Assembly (NCBI GenBank): GCA_041648735.1
Contig: JBAZOO010000023.1
Span: 1-61,827 of the forward strand
Direction: 5' to 3'
DNA from: JBAZOO01 sp041648735
GTDB taxonomy: Bacteria; Verrucomicrobiota; Lentisphaeria; Oligosphaerales; CAITYL01
Length of the DNA: 61,827 nucleotides
Numbering within the stretch: the stretch's first letter is position 1; each line of letters begins with the position of its first letter. Under the pieces are notes generated by a model, which saw only the letters and a list, made by a program, of their open reading frames with translations, had not been told where the DNA came from and did not search any database. Shown one piece after another: positions 52,452 to 60,788 of this stretch. Position numbers and translations under genes: made by a program.

Positions 52452-53594
52452 ATGGAGTCAACAGGTTGCCTGGCGGTGGATTTGACCATGAACAACGAAG
52501 TGAGCGCCGGTTCCGATCGGCTGACGGCGATTGATGAGGTGGTACACGGCTTGAGCGTCAGCTACAACGCCTGCCTCAGCTACGGCCCGGATCATCCGGT
52601 GCTGCGGCGGACCATCCTCTCCCAGATGCGGCTGCTGGAGCCGCTGCTGGCGGCGGAGGGTGGGCTGACCCTGCTCTTCCACAACGACCAGGTCTGGTCC
52701 GGCGCCCTGCCGGTGGACAGCGGCAACCCGGTTTGCCGGCGCCTGGCCCAGCTTTTCCAGGGCCGCAACGTTGGCGGCATCACGCTGGAGGCCGGCCTCA
52801 CGGAGGAGGAACTGGCGACTTTCCTGGACATCATCGCCCGGCAGGGGGATCAGCTCAAGCTGGAAGGGCTGCAACCCCTCCTTGACGAGGCCGGCATCAT
52901 CGGCATTGTGGAACGCAAGGAGAAGCTGGTGCTGAGCCAGGAGGAGCCCCTGGCGGCACCGGCCCCCCGGCACGAGGCGCCCCCATCCCCCCCCCTGCCC
53001 CCGCGCCCCGCCGCGGCCGGGGTCTCGGTGGAGGAATGGGCCAAGGCGATGGTCGGCCAGCCCCCCCAGGCCGCCCCCCAGCCGGTTGACCTCGGCGGCA
53101 TCCTGGACGAAGGGCTGCCGGCGGACGTCCGGCCGCCCATCGGCGAGGACCAGCCCATTGGCGACTATGTCAACCTGCTGATGGCCGACGTGCTGCTGAA
53201 GCGGACCATGCCCGTCAGCGCCTCCAAGGCCATCGGCAAGGTCTTCGAACGGCGGCTGGAAGCCAAGGTGCGGGAATTCCGCATCGAGATGGAGCGGCGG
53301 GTCAACATCCTGGAACAGGTCCGCGACATGATGCTCGAAGAGCTGGACGGCAAGAGCCTGGCCGCCCTCCTCCTGGATCGGGAGTTCCACGTCCTGGCCA
53401 TGAACCGCACCGCCCAGGCGTTGCTGGGGAAACTCGAGCGCATCGCTGCCTCCAGCCCGCTGCATCCGTTCCTGGACGCCCATTCCCGCTGCGAGCGGCT
53501 CACCTTCCCCGACGGGGTGGAGCGCACCGTCTACCGCGTGCTCTCAGCCGACAGCGACCGCCATGACCTGGTGATCCTGGTCTGCATCGAATGA
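52452..53594 (+). CDS. Unknown protein with C-terminal PAS-like domain
   Basis: This 380-residue soluble protein is not assigned. The N-terminal ~150 residues (SYNACLSYGPDHPVLRRTI; GITLEAGLTEEELATFLDII) look like the helical input region found ahead of some bacterial HD or signalling proteins. A Pro-rich linker (~170-225) follows, then a helical, probably coiled-coil region (~255-300), then a PAS-like fold (LLLDREFHVLAMNRTAQALLG). No kinase, HD or DNA-binding motif is present, so it may be a sensor or adaptor. It is divergent from lexA and leads the queE-proA-tlyA direction. A second ATG at 52488 is possible. Confidence 0.6.
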   Translation: MESTGCLAVDLTMNNEVSAGSDRLTAIDEVVHGLSVSYNACLSYGPDHPVLRRTILSQMRLLEPLLAAEGGLTLLFHNDQVWSGALPVDSGNPVCRRLAQLFQGRNVGGITLEAGLTEEELATFLDIIARQGDQLKLEGLQPLLDEAGIIGIVERKEKLVLSQEEPLAAPAPRHEAPPSPPLPPRPAAAGVSVEEWAKAMVGQPPQAAPQPVDLGGILDEGLPADVRPPIGEDQPIGDYVNLLMADVLLKRTMPVSASKAIGKVFERRLEAKVREFRIEMERRVNILEQVRDMMLEELDGKSLAALLLDREFHVLAMNRTAQALLGKLERIAASSPLHPFLDAHSRCERLTFPDGVERTVYRVLSADSDRHDLVILVCIE

Positions 53595-53625
53595 CCCTGC
53601 CACCCGCCGCCGGCCGGGGGACTGT

Positions 53626-54264
53626 GTGCTGAACGTCTGCGAAATCTTCCGCAGCCTGCAAGGGGAATCCACCTTCGCCGGACTCCCCTGCACCTTTGTC
53701 CGTTTGGCCGGCTGCAACCTGCGCTGCACCTGGTGCGACACCGGCTATTCCCATGCGGCGGGCACCCCCATGAGCCTGGCGGCGATCCTGCCGCGGGTGC
53801 GCGAGCTGGGCCCCGACCTGGTGGAGGTCACCGGCGGCGAACCGCTGCTCCAGGACGAGACGCCCGAGCTGCTGGAGGCCCTCTGCGACCTCGCCGGCAC
53901 CGTGCTGCTGGAGACCAACGGCAGCCTCCCCCTGCCGCCCCGCCGGGGCTGGCGCGCCATCCTCGACGTGAAATGCCCCGGCAGCGGCATGCACCCGCGG
54001 ATGTACTGGAAGAACCTGGAACGGCTGAAGCCGGGGGACGAGATCAAGTTCGTCATCGCCGACCGCGCCGACTTCGACTACGCGGTGGCGACGGTCCGCC
54101 GCCACCGCCTGGCCAGCCATGGCTGCCCCTTGCTCGTCTCCCCCGTCGGCGGCGCCTTGCCCCTGGCCGACGTCGCCGCCTGGATCCTGGCCAGCGGCCT
54201 GCCCCTGCGCCTCCAGATCCAGCTCCACAAGATCATCTGGCCACCCGGCCAACGCGGCGTCTGA
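53626..54264 (+). CDS. queE: 7-carboxy-7-deazaguanine synthase
   Basis: This 212-residue radical SAM enzyme makes the deazaguanine core of queuosine. The SAM cluster is Cys30-x3-Cys34-x2-Cys37 (GCNLRCTWCDT), with VTGGEPLLQ downstream and the short QueE fold. It uses a GTG start at 53626 behind a G-rich ribosome site. No queC, queD or queF is adjacent, so the rest of the pathway is elsewhere. Confidence 0.9.
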   Translation: MLNVCEIFRSLQGESTFAGLPCTFVRLAGCNLRCTWCDTGYSHAAGTPMSLAAILPRVRELGPDLVEVTGGEPLLQDETPELLEALCDLAGTVLLETNGSLPLPPRRGWRAILDVKCPGSGMHPRMYWKNLERLKPGDEIKFVIADRADFDYAVATVRRHRLASHGCPLLVSPVGGALPLADVAAWILASGLPLRLQIQLHKIIWPPGQRGV

Positions 54265-54336
54265 GCGCCGGCCGCCGCCACCGCGGCATTATATTGGCGG
54301 CCGCGGTGCCGATTCCGGCACGATGGAGAGAAGCCC

Positions 54337-55626
54337 ATGAAACAGGCGGATGAGACGGCCAAGCCCCCCGTGGATTTCAAGGCCCGGCTGGAGGAGGTCG
54401 GACAGGCGGCGCGCGCCGCGGCCCGGAAACTGGCGCTGCTCGCGCCGGCGCAGAAGAACCGCTGCCTGGAAGCCATCGCCGAGCTGCTGCTCCAGCGGCA
54501 GGCCACGATCCTGGCGGAGAACGCCAAGGACCTGGAGGCCGGCAAGGGGAAGAAACTCAGCGCCGCCATGCTCGACCGCCTCAAGCTCACCCCGGCGCGG
54601 ATCGAGGAGATGGCCAAGGGGCTGCGCACCCTCACCGGCCTGGCCGACCCCATCGGCCGCGTCGACTCCACCTGGCTGCGCCCCAACGGCCTGGAAATCC
54701 GCAAGGTGCGGGTGCCCATCGGCGTCATCGCCATCATCTACGAGTCGCGCCCCAACGTCACCGTCGATGCCGCCGGGCTCTGCCTCAAGGCCGGCAACGC
54801 CGTGGTGCTGCGCGGCGGTTCGGAGGCGATCCATTCCAACCTGGCCCTCGCCGCGGTCATGGCCGAAGGGCTCGCCGCCACCGGCCTGCCCGCCGCCGCC
54901 GTCCAAGTCATCCCCTGGACCGACCGCGCCGCGGTCAACGCCCTCCTCCGCCTCGACAGCTACATCGACCTGGTCATGCCCCGCGGCGGCGAAAGCCTCA
55001 TCCGCGCCGTCGTCGAACACTCGACCATCCCGGTGATCAAGCACTACAAGGGAGTCTGCCACATCTACGTCGACAAGGCGGCGGACCAGGAGATGGCGCT
55101 GGCGATCATCGAAAACGCCAAGTGCCAGCGCCCCGGCGTCTGCAATGCCGTCGAAAAGGTGCTGGTCCACCGCGACATCCTCGCGGAGTTCGCCCCCAAG
55201 CTCGCCGCCCGCCTCGGGGGACGCGGCGTCGAACTGCGCGGCGACGCTGCCTTCCGCGCCGCCGTCCCCACCGCCACCCCCGCCACCGCCGAGGATTGGA
55301 GCGCCGAATACCTGGACCTGATCCTGACCGTCGGCGCGGTGGCCGGCGTCGAGGCCGCCGCCGAGCACATCGCCCGCTTCGGCTCCGCCCACAGCGACGC
55401 GATCGTCACCGCCGACAAGGAGGCGGCCCAGGCCTTCACCGCCCTGGTGGATTCCGCCGCCGTCTACGTCAACGCCTCCACCCGCTTCACCGACGGCAGC
55501 CAGTTCGGCATGGGCGCCGAGATCGGCATCAGCACCGACAAGATCCACGCCCGCGGCCCGATGGGCGTCGAGGAGCTGACCTCCTACAAGTACGTCGTCA
55601 TCGGCAAAGGGCAGATCCGCGGCTGA
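54337..55626 (+). CDS. proA: Gamma-glutamyl phosphate reductase
   Basis: This 429-residue aldehyde-dehydrogenase-fold enzyme of proline synthesis has its catalytic Cys at ~269 in RPGVCNAVEK, an IYESRPNVT segment, and TRFTDGSQFGMGAEIGIST near the C-terminus. GGAGAG precedes the ATG. proB is not adjacent. A TATATT (54290-54295) about 40 bp upstream may be its -10. Confidence 0.94.
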   Translation: MKQADETAKPPVDFKARLEEVGQAARAAARKLALLAPAQKNRCLEAIAELLLQRQATILAENAKDLEAGKGKKLSAAMLDRLKLTPARIEEMAKGLRTLTGLADPIGRVDSTWLRPNGLEIRKVRVPIGVIAIIYESRPNVTVDAAGLCLKAGNAVVLRGGSEAIHSNLALAAVMAEGLAATGLPAAAVQVIPWTDRAAVNALLRLDSYIDLVMPRGGESLIRAVVEHSTIPVIKHYKGVCHIYVDKAADQEMALAIIENAKCQRPGVCNAVEKVLVHRDILAEFAPKLAARLGGRGVELRGDAAFRAAVPTATPATAEDWSAEYLDLILTVGAVAGVEAAAEHIARFGSAHSDAIVTADKEAAQAFTALVDSAAVYVNASTRFTDGSQFGMGAEIGISTDKIHARGPMGVEELTSYKYVVIGKGQIRG

Positions 55627-55643
55627 ACCCGGCCGCCCACCTG

Positions 55644-56384
55644 ATGAAGAAACGGGCCGACATCCTGCTGGTGGAGCTGGGGCTGTGCGCAAGCCGCGCC
55701 CTGGCGCAGAAGCTGGTGCTCGCCGGCCAGGTGCGCACCGGCCCGGACGCCGTCGTCCAGAAGGCAAGCGACCTCTACGACCCGGCCACCACCAAGTTCC
55801 AGATCGCCACCCCCTGCCCCTACGTCAGCCGCGGCGCCTACAAGCTGCTGGCGGCCCTGGAGGCCTTCCCCCCGCCGCTGGCGGGACTCGTCGCCCTCGA
55901 CATCGGCGCCTCCACCGGCGGCTTCACCGACCTGCTGCTCCAGCGCGGCGTCCGCAAGGTCTACGCCGTTGATGTCGGCCACGGCCAGCTCCACCCCAAG
56001 CTCCGCGGCGACCCGCGCGTGGTCTGCCTGGAGAAGGTCAACGCCCGCTATCTCTCGGCCACCGACGTGCCCGAAGCGGTGGATCTGCTGGTGGCGGACG
56101 TCTCCTTCATCTCGCTCAAGCTCGCCCTGCCGGCCCCTGCCCGGCGGCTGCGCCCCGGCGGCTGGGCCTTCGTCCTGGTCAAGCCCCAGTTCGAGGCGGG
56201 GCGCGCCGAAGTCGGCAAGGGCGGCGTGGTCAAGGAGGAGGCGGTGCGCCAGCGCTGCATCGCGGAAATCCGGGGCTTTGCGGAGTCCGCACTGGGCTGG
56301 CGCTGCCTGGGGGTGGTGCCCTCCCCGATCAAGGGCCCGGCCGGCAACCAGGAATACGTCGCCGCCTTCCAGGCGCACCCTTGA
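55644..56384 (+). CDS. tlyA: TlyA-family rRNA 2'-O-methyltransferase
   Basis: This 246-residue protein has an N-terminal S4 RNA-binding domain (MKKRADILLVELGLCASR...) and an FtsJ-like SAM domain with ALDIGASTGGFTDLLL and an active-site KPQFEAGR. Family members methylate rRNA; in mycobacteria loss gives capreomycin resistance, and the old name haemolysin is misleading. It starts 17 bp after the proA stop, so the two are probably co-transcribed. Confidence 0.9.
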   Translation: MKKRADILLVELGLCASRALAQKLVLAGQVRTGPDAVVQKASDLYDPATTKFQIATPCPYVSRGAYKLLAALEAFPPPLAGLVALDIGASTGGFTDLLLQRGVRKVYAVDVGHGQLHPKLRGDPRVVCLEKVNARYLSATDVPEAVDLLVADVSFISLKLALPAPARRLRPGGWAFVLVKPQFEAGRAEVGKGGVVKEEAVRQRCIAEIRGFAESALGWRCLGVVPSPIKGPAGNQEYVAAFQAHP

Positions 56385-56397
56385 CGGGGCGGCGGGG

Positions 56398-56426
56398 TTG
56401 CGCGGCGGCGGTTGCCATGGTATGGT
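56398..56426 (+). promoter_or_regulatory. Promoter of the DUF4870-like gene
   Basis: TTGCGC (56398-56403), 17 bp, TATGGT (56421-56426) on the plus strand, with a leader of about 54 nt to the ATG. Confidence 0.5.
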
Positions 56427-56486
56427 TTCCCATTCGTTGCGCATCCCCGTTCCGACAACCCAACCAGCGATCAGGAGGAAACTCGT

Positions 56487-56873
56487 ATGGCGGAAGAAGC
56501 AGTTCGCGTGGAGACGCCGGCCCCGCCGGCTGGCGGCGAGGGGCAGCCCCCGGAAATGCCGGCGCCCAGCCAGGACGACAAGACCATGGCGATGCTGGCG
56601 CACCTGCTGGGGGGCCTGCTCAGCTTCCTGGTGCCGCTGATCATCTGGCTGGTGAAGAAGGACCAGTCGCCATTCGTCGCCACCGAGGCGAAGGAGGCAC
56701 TGAACTTCCAGTTGGTCATGCTGATCGGCTACATCGTGCTCGGAACCATCACCTGCGGCTTTGGCTGGCCGATTGTCTGGATCGTCAGCATCATCTTCGG
56801 CATCCTGGGCGGGATGCAGGCCAAGGAAGGCAAGAACTACCGCTATCCGTTCAACATCCGGATGGTCAAGTGA
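56487..56873 (+). CDS. DUF4870-like small membrane protein
   Basis: This 128-residue protein has a Pro/Glu-rich cytoplasmic N-terminus (1-30), then two or three hydrophobic segments (about 38-56, 75-92 and 95-112) with the family pattern DDKTMAMLAHLLGG...VPLIIWLVKKDQSPFV..EAKEALNFQ. The function of this widespread family is not known. A strong AGGAGGAA site, its own promoter and an intrinsic terminator mark it as monocistronic and probably well expressed. Confidence 0.8.
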   Translation: MAEEAVRVETPAPPAGGEGQPPEMPAPSQDDKTMAMLAHLLGGLLSFLVPLIIWLVKKDQSPFVATEAKEALNFQLVMLIGYIVLGTITCGFGWPIVWIVSIIFGILGGMQAKEGKNYRYPFNIRMVK

Positions 56874-56879
56874 GCCTCA

Positions 56880-56906
56880 GGCCCCGCCCCACGGCGGGGC
56901 CTTTTT
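56880..56906 (+). terminator. Intrinsic terminator after the DUF4870-like gene
   Basis: A perfect 9-bp GC stem (56880-56888 with 56893-56901), loop CCAC, is followed by TTTTT at 56902-56906, seven bases after the stop. It is the only textbook rho-independent terminator found in the window. The convergent eboE stop is 46 bp further on. Confidence 0.9.
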
Positions 56907-56951
56907 CCCTGGGTCACATGGGACTCATGGGTCTTATAGGACTCATGGCAA

Positions 56952-58169
56952 TCATGGCCCCGCAGCCGCCGCCAGCCGCTCCAGGAACCAGCGGAACTCG
57001 GCGGCCAGGCTGGCCTCGACCCCCTCGTGGCGCAGTTCCGCCGGCAGCGCCTGGAAGCTGTAGGTCTCCAGCTCGACCTGCGGCGCGGCCCCGGCCGCCA
57101 GCAACTGGAAGAACGCCGCGTCCAGTTCCGCCCGGGTCGAGCCGAGCGCCCCCCAGGATTCCAGCCCCAGGGGGATGTGGAAATGGGTGCGGAGTTCGCG
57201 CCAGCCGCCCGCCCGCGCCGCCGCCAGGGCCGGCGCCAGGTCGGGGAAGGCGGCCACGCTGCCGTCCGTGAGCCGGAGCCGGGTCTGGTGCAGGTAGACC
57301 GGCTCGGCCAGGGCGGCAGCCGCGTCCAGCCCGGCGGCGTCCGCCGCGGCGGTGCCCGTCGCCCGGAGCAGGGGCGCGGCGCTGACTTGGATCTTGGCGA
57401 CCGGAATCCGCGCCGCCCGCAGCGCGGCCAGGGCCGTGGCGGGATTTTCGAACTCCACCGCGAAATGGCAGGTGTCGAGGCAGACCCCCAAGTGCCGGGC
57501 GAAGGCCCGCCGCAGCGCCGCCGTGCGGACTCCGCGGGCGCGGGCCAGCCGGGGGACGACGCCCGGCCCGCGCAGCAGCCGCCAGAGCCGCAGCAGATCC
57601 GCCGTGCGCGCCAGCAGGCAGTCCGGCTCCGGCTCCAGGGCGAGGACGATCGCCTTGCCCGTCCTCTCCCGGAGCGCCGCCAGGCCGAGCACCGCCTTGG
57701 CCAGGTTCAGGAGGATGTCGGCCCAGGCTTCCGGGCCGTCGCCCCAGCCGCGCCAGGAGCCGGGCACGGTGCTGATGCTGCCGGTGACGCCGCGCGGGAG
57801 CAGATGCGCCAGCAGTTCCGCCACCCGCAAGGTGTAGCCGAGCCGTTGCGGAGTCCGCCAGTCGGGGGCGTAGACCTGTTCCTTGACCGGCCCGCCATGG
57901 AACCGGCCGAAGGGGAAGGCGTTGACGGTGAAGACATAGAGTTTTTCGCGGCGCAGGAAGCGCTTGAACTCCGCCAGCGCCCGGCGGTCGCCGGCCAGCT
58001 CGGCGGCCGCCTGGCCGGAGAGGCGCAGCCCCAGGCCGAACCTGGCCCCCGGCGCCACCCGGTGGCGCACCGCCAGGGCATGGTCCCGGATCGCCGCGAA
58101 GTTCTCCGCCCAGCTCTCGCCAGGATGGATGTTGAGGCAGTAGGTGAGATGGAACGGGCCGTGGCGCAT
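56952..58169 (-). CDS. eboE: Metabolite-traffic protein EboE (sugar-isomerase fold)
   Basis: This 405-residue protein opens with HLTYCLNIHPGESWAE and carries VFTVNAFPFG and GSISTVPGSWR, all typical of EboE, a TIM-barrel relative of xylose isomerase. In cyanobacteria and pseudomonads the ebo/edb cluster is linked to moving or making secondary metabolites in the envelope; the precise reaction is unknown. It lies 48 bp after eboD and ends facing the DUF4870-like gene. eboA, B, C and F are not in the window. Confidence 0.75.
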   Translation of the reverse strand: MRHGPFHLTYCLNIHPGESWAENFAAIRDHALAVRHRVAPGARFGLGLRLSGQAAAELAGDRRALAEFKRFLRREKLYVFTVNAFPFGRFHGGPVKEQVYAPDWRTPQRLGYTLRVAELLAHLLPRGVTGSISTVPGSWRGWGDGPEAWADILLNLAKAVLGLAALRERTGKAIVLALEPEPDCLLARTADLLRLWRLLRGPGVVPRLARARGVRTAALRRAFARHLGVCLDTCHFAVEFENPATALAALRAARIPVAKIQVSAAPLLRATGTAAADAAGLDAAAALAEPVYLHQTRLRLTDGSVAAFPDLAPALAAARAGGWRELRTHFHIPLGLESWGALGSTRAELDAAFFQLLAAGAAPQVELETYSFQALPAELRHEGVEASLAAEFRWFLERLAAAAGP

Positions 58170-58217
58170 GGTGTTGGCTCCCCCGAGGGGCGGCGGAAGG
58201 GTGAGGCGAAGGGCTGG

Positions 58218-59438
58218 TCAGCCGCCGGGGCCGGCGGCAAGGCGGGCGAGGCAGCGGCGGAGCAGGGCTTCGTCGAGCTGGCCGATTTCGCGGCGGGCGC
58301 CGAGCGGGTTGGGCAGGGTGATGGCGAGGCGGCCGCCGAGGTGTTCCCGGAACTCCTCGATCCCCTGGAGGACGAAGGGGCGGCCGGCGGGGTCGGTCCA
58401 GCCCAGGGCCTCGTGACGCACCGGCAGGCCGGCGGCGGCCAGGCCGGCGGTGACGCGCCGGGCGTCGGCGGCGGTGATGAAGCCGAGTTCGGCGGCGACG
58501 AGCAGGTCAAGGGCAATGCCGAGGGCGACCGCCTCGCCGTGGCGCAGCTCGTGGCTGGTCAGGCTTTCCAGCTTGTGCGCCGACCAGTGGCCAAAGTCCA
58601 GCGGCCGGGCATTCCCCTGCTCGAAGGGGTCGCCGCCGGCGGCGATGTGTTCGAGGTGGAGCGTGGCGCAGCGGTGGATGAGCCGCTCCATGGCCGCCTG
58701 GTCGCGGCGGCGCAGGGCCGGCGCGTGCGCCAGCAGCCATTCGAGGAAGGCGGCGTCCTTGATGACCGCGACCTTGAACGCCTCGGCGATGCCGGCGATC
58801 CAGTCGCGGTCGGCCAGGGTTGCGAGGAGCGCGAAATCGGCCAGCACGGCGGCGGGGGGGGCGAAGGTGCCGAGGAAGTTCTTGCTGCCGCCCAGGTTCA
58901 GGCCGTTCTTGACCCCGACCCCGGAATCGTTCTGGGCCAGGACGGTGGAGGGGACGCGGACCAGGCGCGCCCCCCGGTGGATCAGGGCGGCGGCGAAGCC
59001 GACCGCATCCAGGAAGGCGCCGCCGCCGACGGCGACGATGTGGCTCTGGCGCGACAGGTGCAGCCGCCGGGCCAGCCGCAGGACCTTGTGCGGGATTTCA
59101 AAGCTGTTCTTCGCCGCCTCGCCGCCGGGCAGCAGGAGCGGATCGTGGAGCAGTTCCAGCTCCGGCCGCGCCGCGGCATAGGCGCGGATCCGGGCCGCCA
59201 GCTCCGGCTGCGCGGCGGCGAGGCCGGCGTCCAGGCAACAGAGCCAGCGGGCGGGTGGCGGCTCCGGCCCTTCCCGCAACGTCCGCCCCAGCAACGGATT
59301 GCCGGGGTCGAAGAGGCCGCGGGTGAAATGGACGGCGAACTGGAGCGGCGCCGCGGCGCGGAAGCGGAAGGGGGGGAAGGCTTCCACGGCCGCTTCAGCC
59401 GGGGGCGGTTGCGCAGGGGCGAGGGTGGCGGCAATCAT
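58218..59438 (-). CDS. eboD: 3-dehydroquinate-synthase-like protein EboD
   Basis: This 406-residue sugar-phosphate-cyclase-fold protein has GGGAFLDAVGFAA for NAD binding, VPSTVLAQNDSGVGVKNG, SKNFLGTFAPP, and metal ligands in DFGHWSAHKLES and LRHGEAVALG. Compared with AroB, the SSVG.K core reads SGVGVK and the second His motif is rewritten, as in EboD. Pairing with eboE supports the ebo version over a housekeeping aroB. A DHQ-synthase activity for aromatic synthesis cannot be excluded. Confidence 0.75.
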   Translation of the reverse strand: MIAATLAPAQPPPAEAAVEAFPPFRFRAAAPLQFAVHFTRGLFDPGNPLLGRTLREGPEPPPARWLCCLDAGLAAAQPELAARIRAYAAARPELELLHDPLLLPGGEAAKNSFEIPHKVLRLARRLHLSRQSHIVAVGGGAFLDAVGFAAALIHRGARLVRVPSTVLAQNDSGVGVKNGLNLGGSKNFLGTFAPPAAVLADFALLATLADRDWIAGIAEAFKVAVIKDAAFLEWLLAHAPALRRRDQAAMERLIHRCATLHLEHIAAGGDPFEQGNARPLDFGHWSAHKLESLTSHELRHGEAVALGIALDLLVAAELGFITAADARRVTAGLAAAGLPVRHEALGWTDPAGRPFVLQGIEEFREHLGGRLAITLPNPLGARREIGQLDEALLRRCLARLAAGPGG

Positions 59439-59601
59439 GATGCGGGTTCAGACCAGTCTGTCTTCAAAGAGATTCTCTCGCAAAGACGCAAAGACCGCCA
59501 AGAAAAATGGTTTGCCACCCTTGAATCCAAATAGGCACCAAGAGTTTTGCAAACTTCGCGATCTTGGCGAGAAAACTATTGCCAGGAAGTGAAAATTGGT
59601 G
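59439..59601. repeat. AT-rich intergenic word cluster between eboD and the secreted protein gene
   Basis: This gap has low GC and contains CTCGCAAAGACGCAAAGACC plus related AAGA and CTTGGCG words. The two halves (59470-59505 and 59530-59575) share parts in inverted order. It looks like a dispersed intergenic element rather than a promoter; it separates two genes read in the same direction. Confidence 0.45.
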
Positions 59602-60549
59602 TCACGGGACGGGCGGCGGGGCGGCGCCCCGGGCCTGCTCGGCTTCGGCCTGGGCCGCCCGCCGCGCCGCGGCCACCGCTTTGGGCAGCCATTCGCCTTG
59701 GAACTGTTCATAGCCGTGGCGGGCGAAGATTTCCTGTTCCACGGCCGGCCGGAGCCGGGCCGCCGCCGCCTCGCGCTGGCGGGGCAATTCCGCCTGGAAA
59801 ATCTCCTCGCCGCTGAGCCAGCGCTTCGCCCGGCTCGCCATCGGCGCAACCCAGCGGTAGCCGCTTTCCTCAAACACCCGCTTGAGGATCTCCGGGCCAT
59901 GCTTCTGCGTGAACATGAACCGCTCGCTGGTCCACAGCCGCTCCAGCCGCGCCGCCTCGGCCTTCAAGGCCTTTTCGCGCCGGGCCGGGTCGAGGCGCAC
60001 CAGCACCTCGTCGGGAATGTCCAAGGTCGCGACATATTGATCCCCCACCCGGATGCGGACCGGCAGCTCGACCGCCCGCAGGACGCCGCTGACCGGCCCC
60101 CGGTAGTTTTTGCGGTTGAAGGCGATCGGGTCGCCGACCCGATGCGGCTGGAGTTTCGTCTCCGCCTCCTTCTTCCGCTCCTCCAGCCGGGTGGCCGGCA
60201 ACGCCGCCTCCAGCTTGGCGGCCAGCTCCGCTTCCGCCTTCGCCTTCACCTGCTCCGGCGTCAGGCGCGGCGGCCGCACCGGCCAGTCCAGCTTCAGCCC
60301 CGCGGCGACCTTGGGCGGCCGGACACTCTCCTCCACCAGTTGGCTGACCTTCTGGTTGACCAATTCCTGGATCCGGCTCCGCTCCGCCGCCAGCGCCGCG
60401 GGCGACGGCAGTTCCGGCGCCGGCGTGGCCGCGGCTTCGGCTTCGGCTTCGGCGGCACCCGCCGCGGCGGCGGGCGGTTCCGCGGCCCTGGCGCCCCCGC
60501 CGATGGCGGCCAACAACACCGTGCCGGCCAAGATGTTACGCATGAGCAT
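59602..60549 (-). CDS. Unknown secreted protein
   Basis: This 315-residue protein has a signal peptide (cleavage near ARA-AEP, residue 25), an Ala/Glu linker, a helical stretch (about 50-130), a small beta-rich part around PHRVGDPIAFNRKNYRGPVSGVLR, and a helical C-terminus ending in AAPPPVP. No family is recognised and no catalytic motif stands out. The start at 60549 has AAGGACAGG. A good promoter lies upstream, and the gene is the first of a minus-strand series with eboD and eboE, so it may take part in the same envelope process. Confidence 0.65.
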   Translation of the reverse strand: MLMRNILAGTVLLAAIGGGARAAEPPAAAAGAAEAEAEAAATPAPELPSPAALAAERSRIQELVNQKVSQLVEESVRPPKVAAGLKLDWPVRPPRLTPEQVKAKAEAELAAKLEAALPATRLEERKKEAETKLQPHRVGDPIAFNRKNYRGPVSGVLRAVELPVRIRVGDQYVATLDIPDEVLVRLDPARREKALKAEAARLERLWTSERFMFTQKHGPEILKRVFEESGYRWVAPMASRAKRWLSGEEIFQAELPRQREAAAARLRPAVEQEIFARHGYEQFQGEWLPKAVAAARRAAQAEAEQARGAAPPPVP

Positions 60550-60606
60550 GAAACCTGTCCTTCCGTGATGGCCGCCCCGGGATCCACGGTGGCGGCGGCA
60601 GCGCAA

Positions 60607-60635
60607 AGTATACATGCCGCCGCCGGGCTTGTCCA
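60607..60635 (-). promoter_or_regulatory. Promoter of the secreted protein-eboD-eboE series
   Basis: TGGACA (60630-60635), 17 bp, TATACT (60607-60612) on the minus strand, about 60 bp before the ATG. It stands back to back with the promoter of the divergent permease gene. Confidence 0.65.
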
Positions 60636-60640
60636 GAGGG

Positions 60641-60668
60641 TTGCAAGGTTTCGGGCAGGCCCTACATT
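60641..60668 (+). promoter_or_regulatory. Promoter of the peptide permease gene
   Basis: TTGCAA (60641-60646), 16 bp, TACATT (60663-60668) on the plus strand, 5 bp from the -35 of the divergent promoter. Confidence 0.5.
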
Positions 60669-60788
60669 GTCGCTCCGGCCCGTGGCCCCACCCCCAGCCC
60701 TTGCAGCCCATGGCCAGGCACCGCGCACCATGACACTTCCCCCCGGTCCCGATTTCAGCCCGCGCCCCCCCAGCACCGGGGCCGGCCC

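Noticed and set aside
58218..59438. Calling this gene aroB
   Set aside because: The altered metal/active-site segment (DFGHWSAHKLE) and adjacency to eboE fit EboD better, although the fold is the same.
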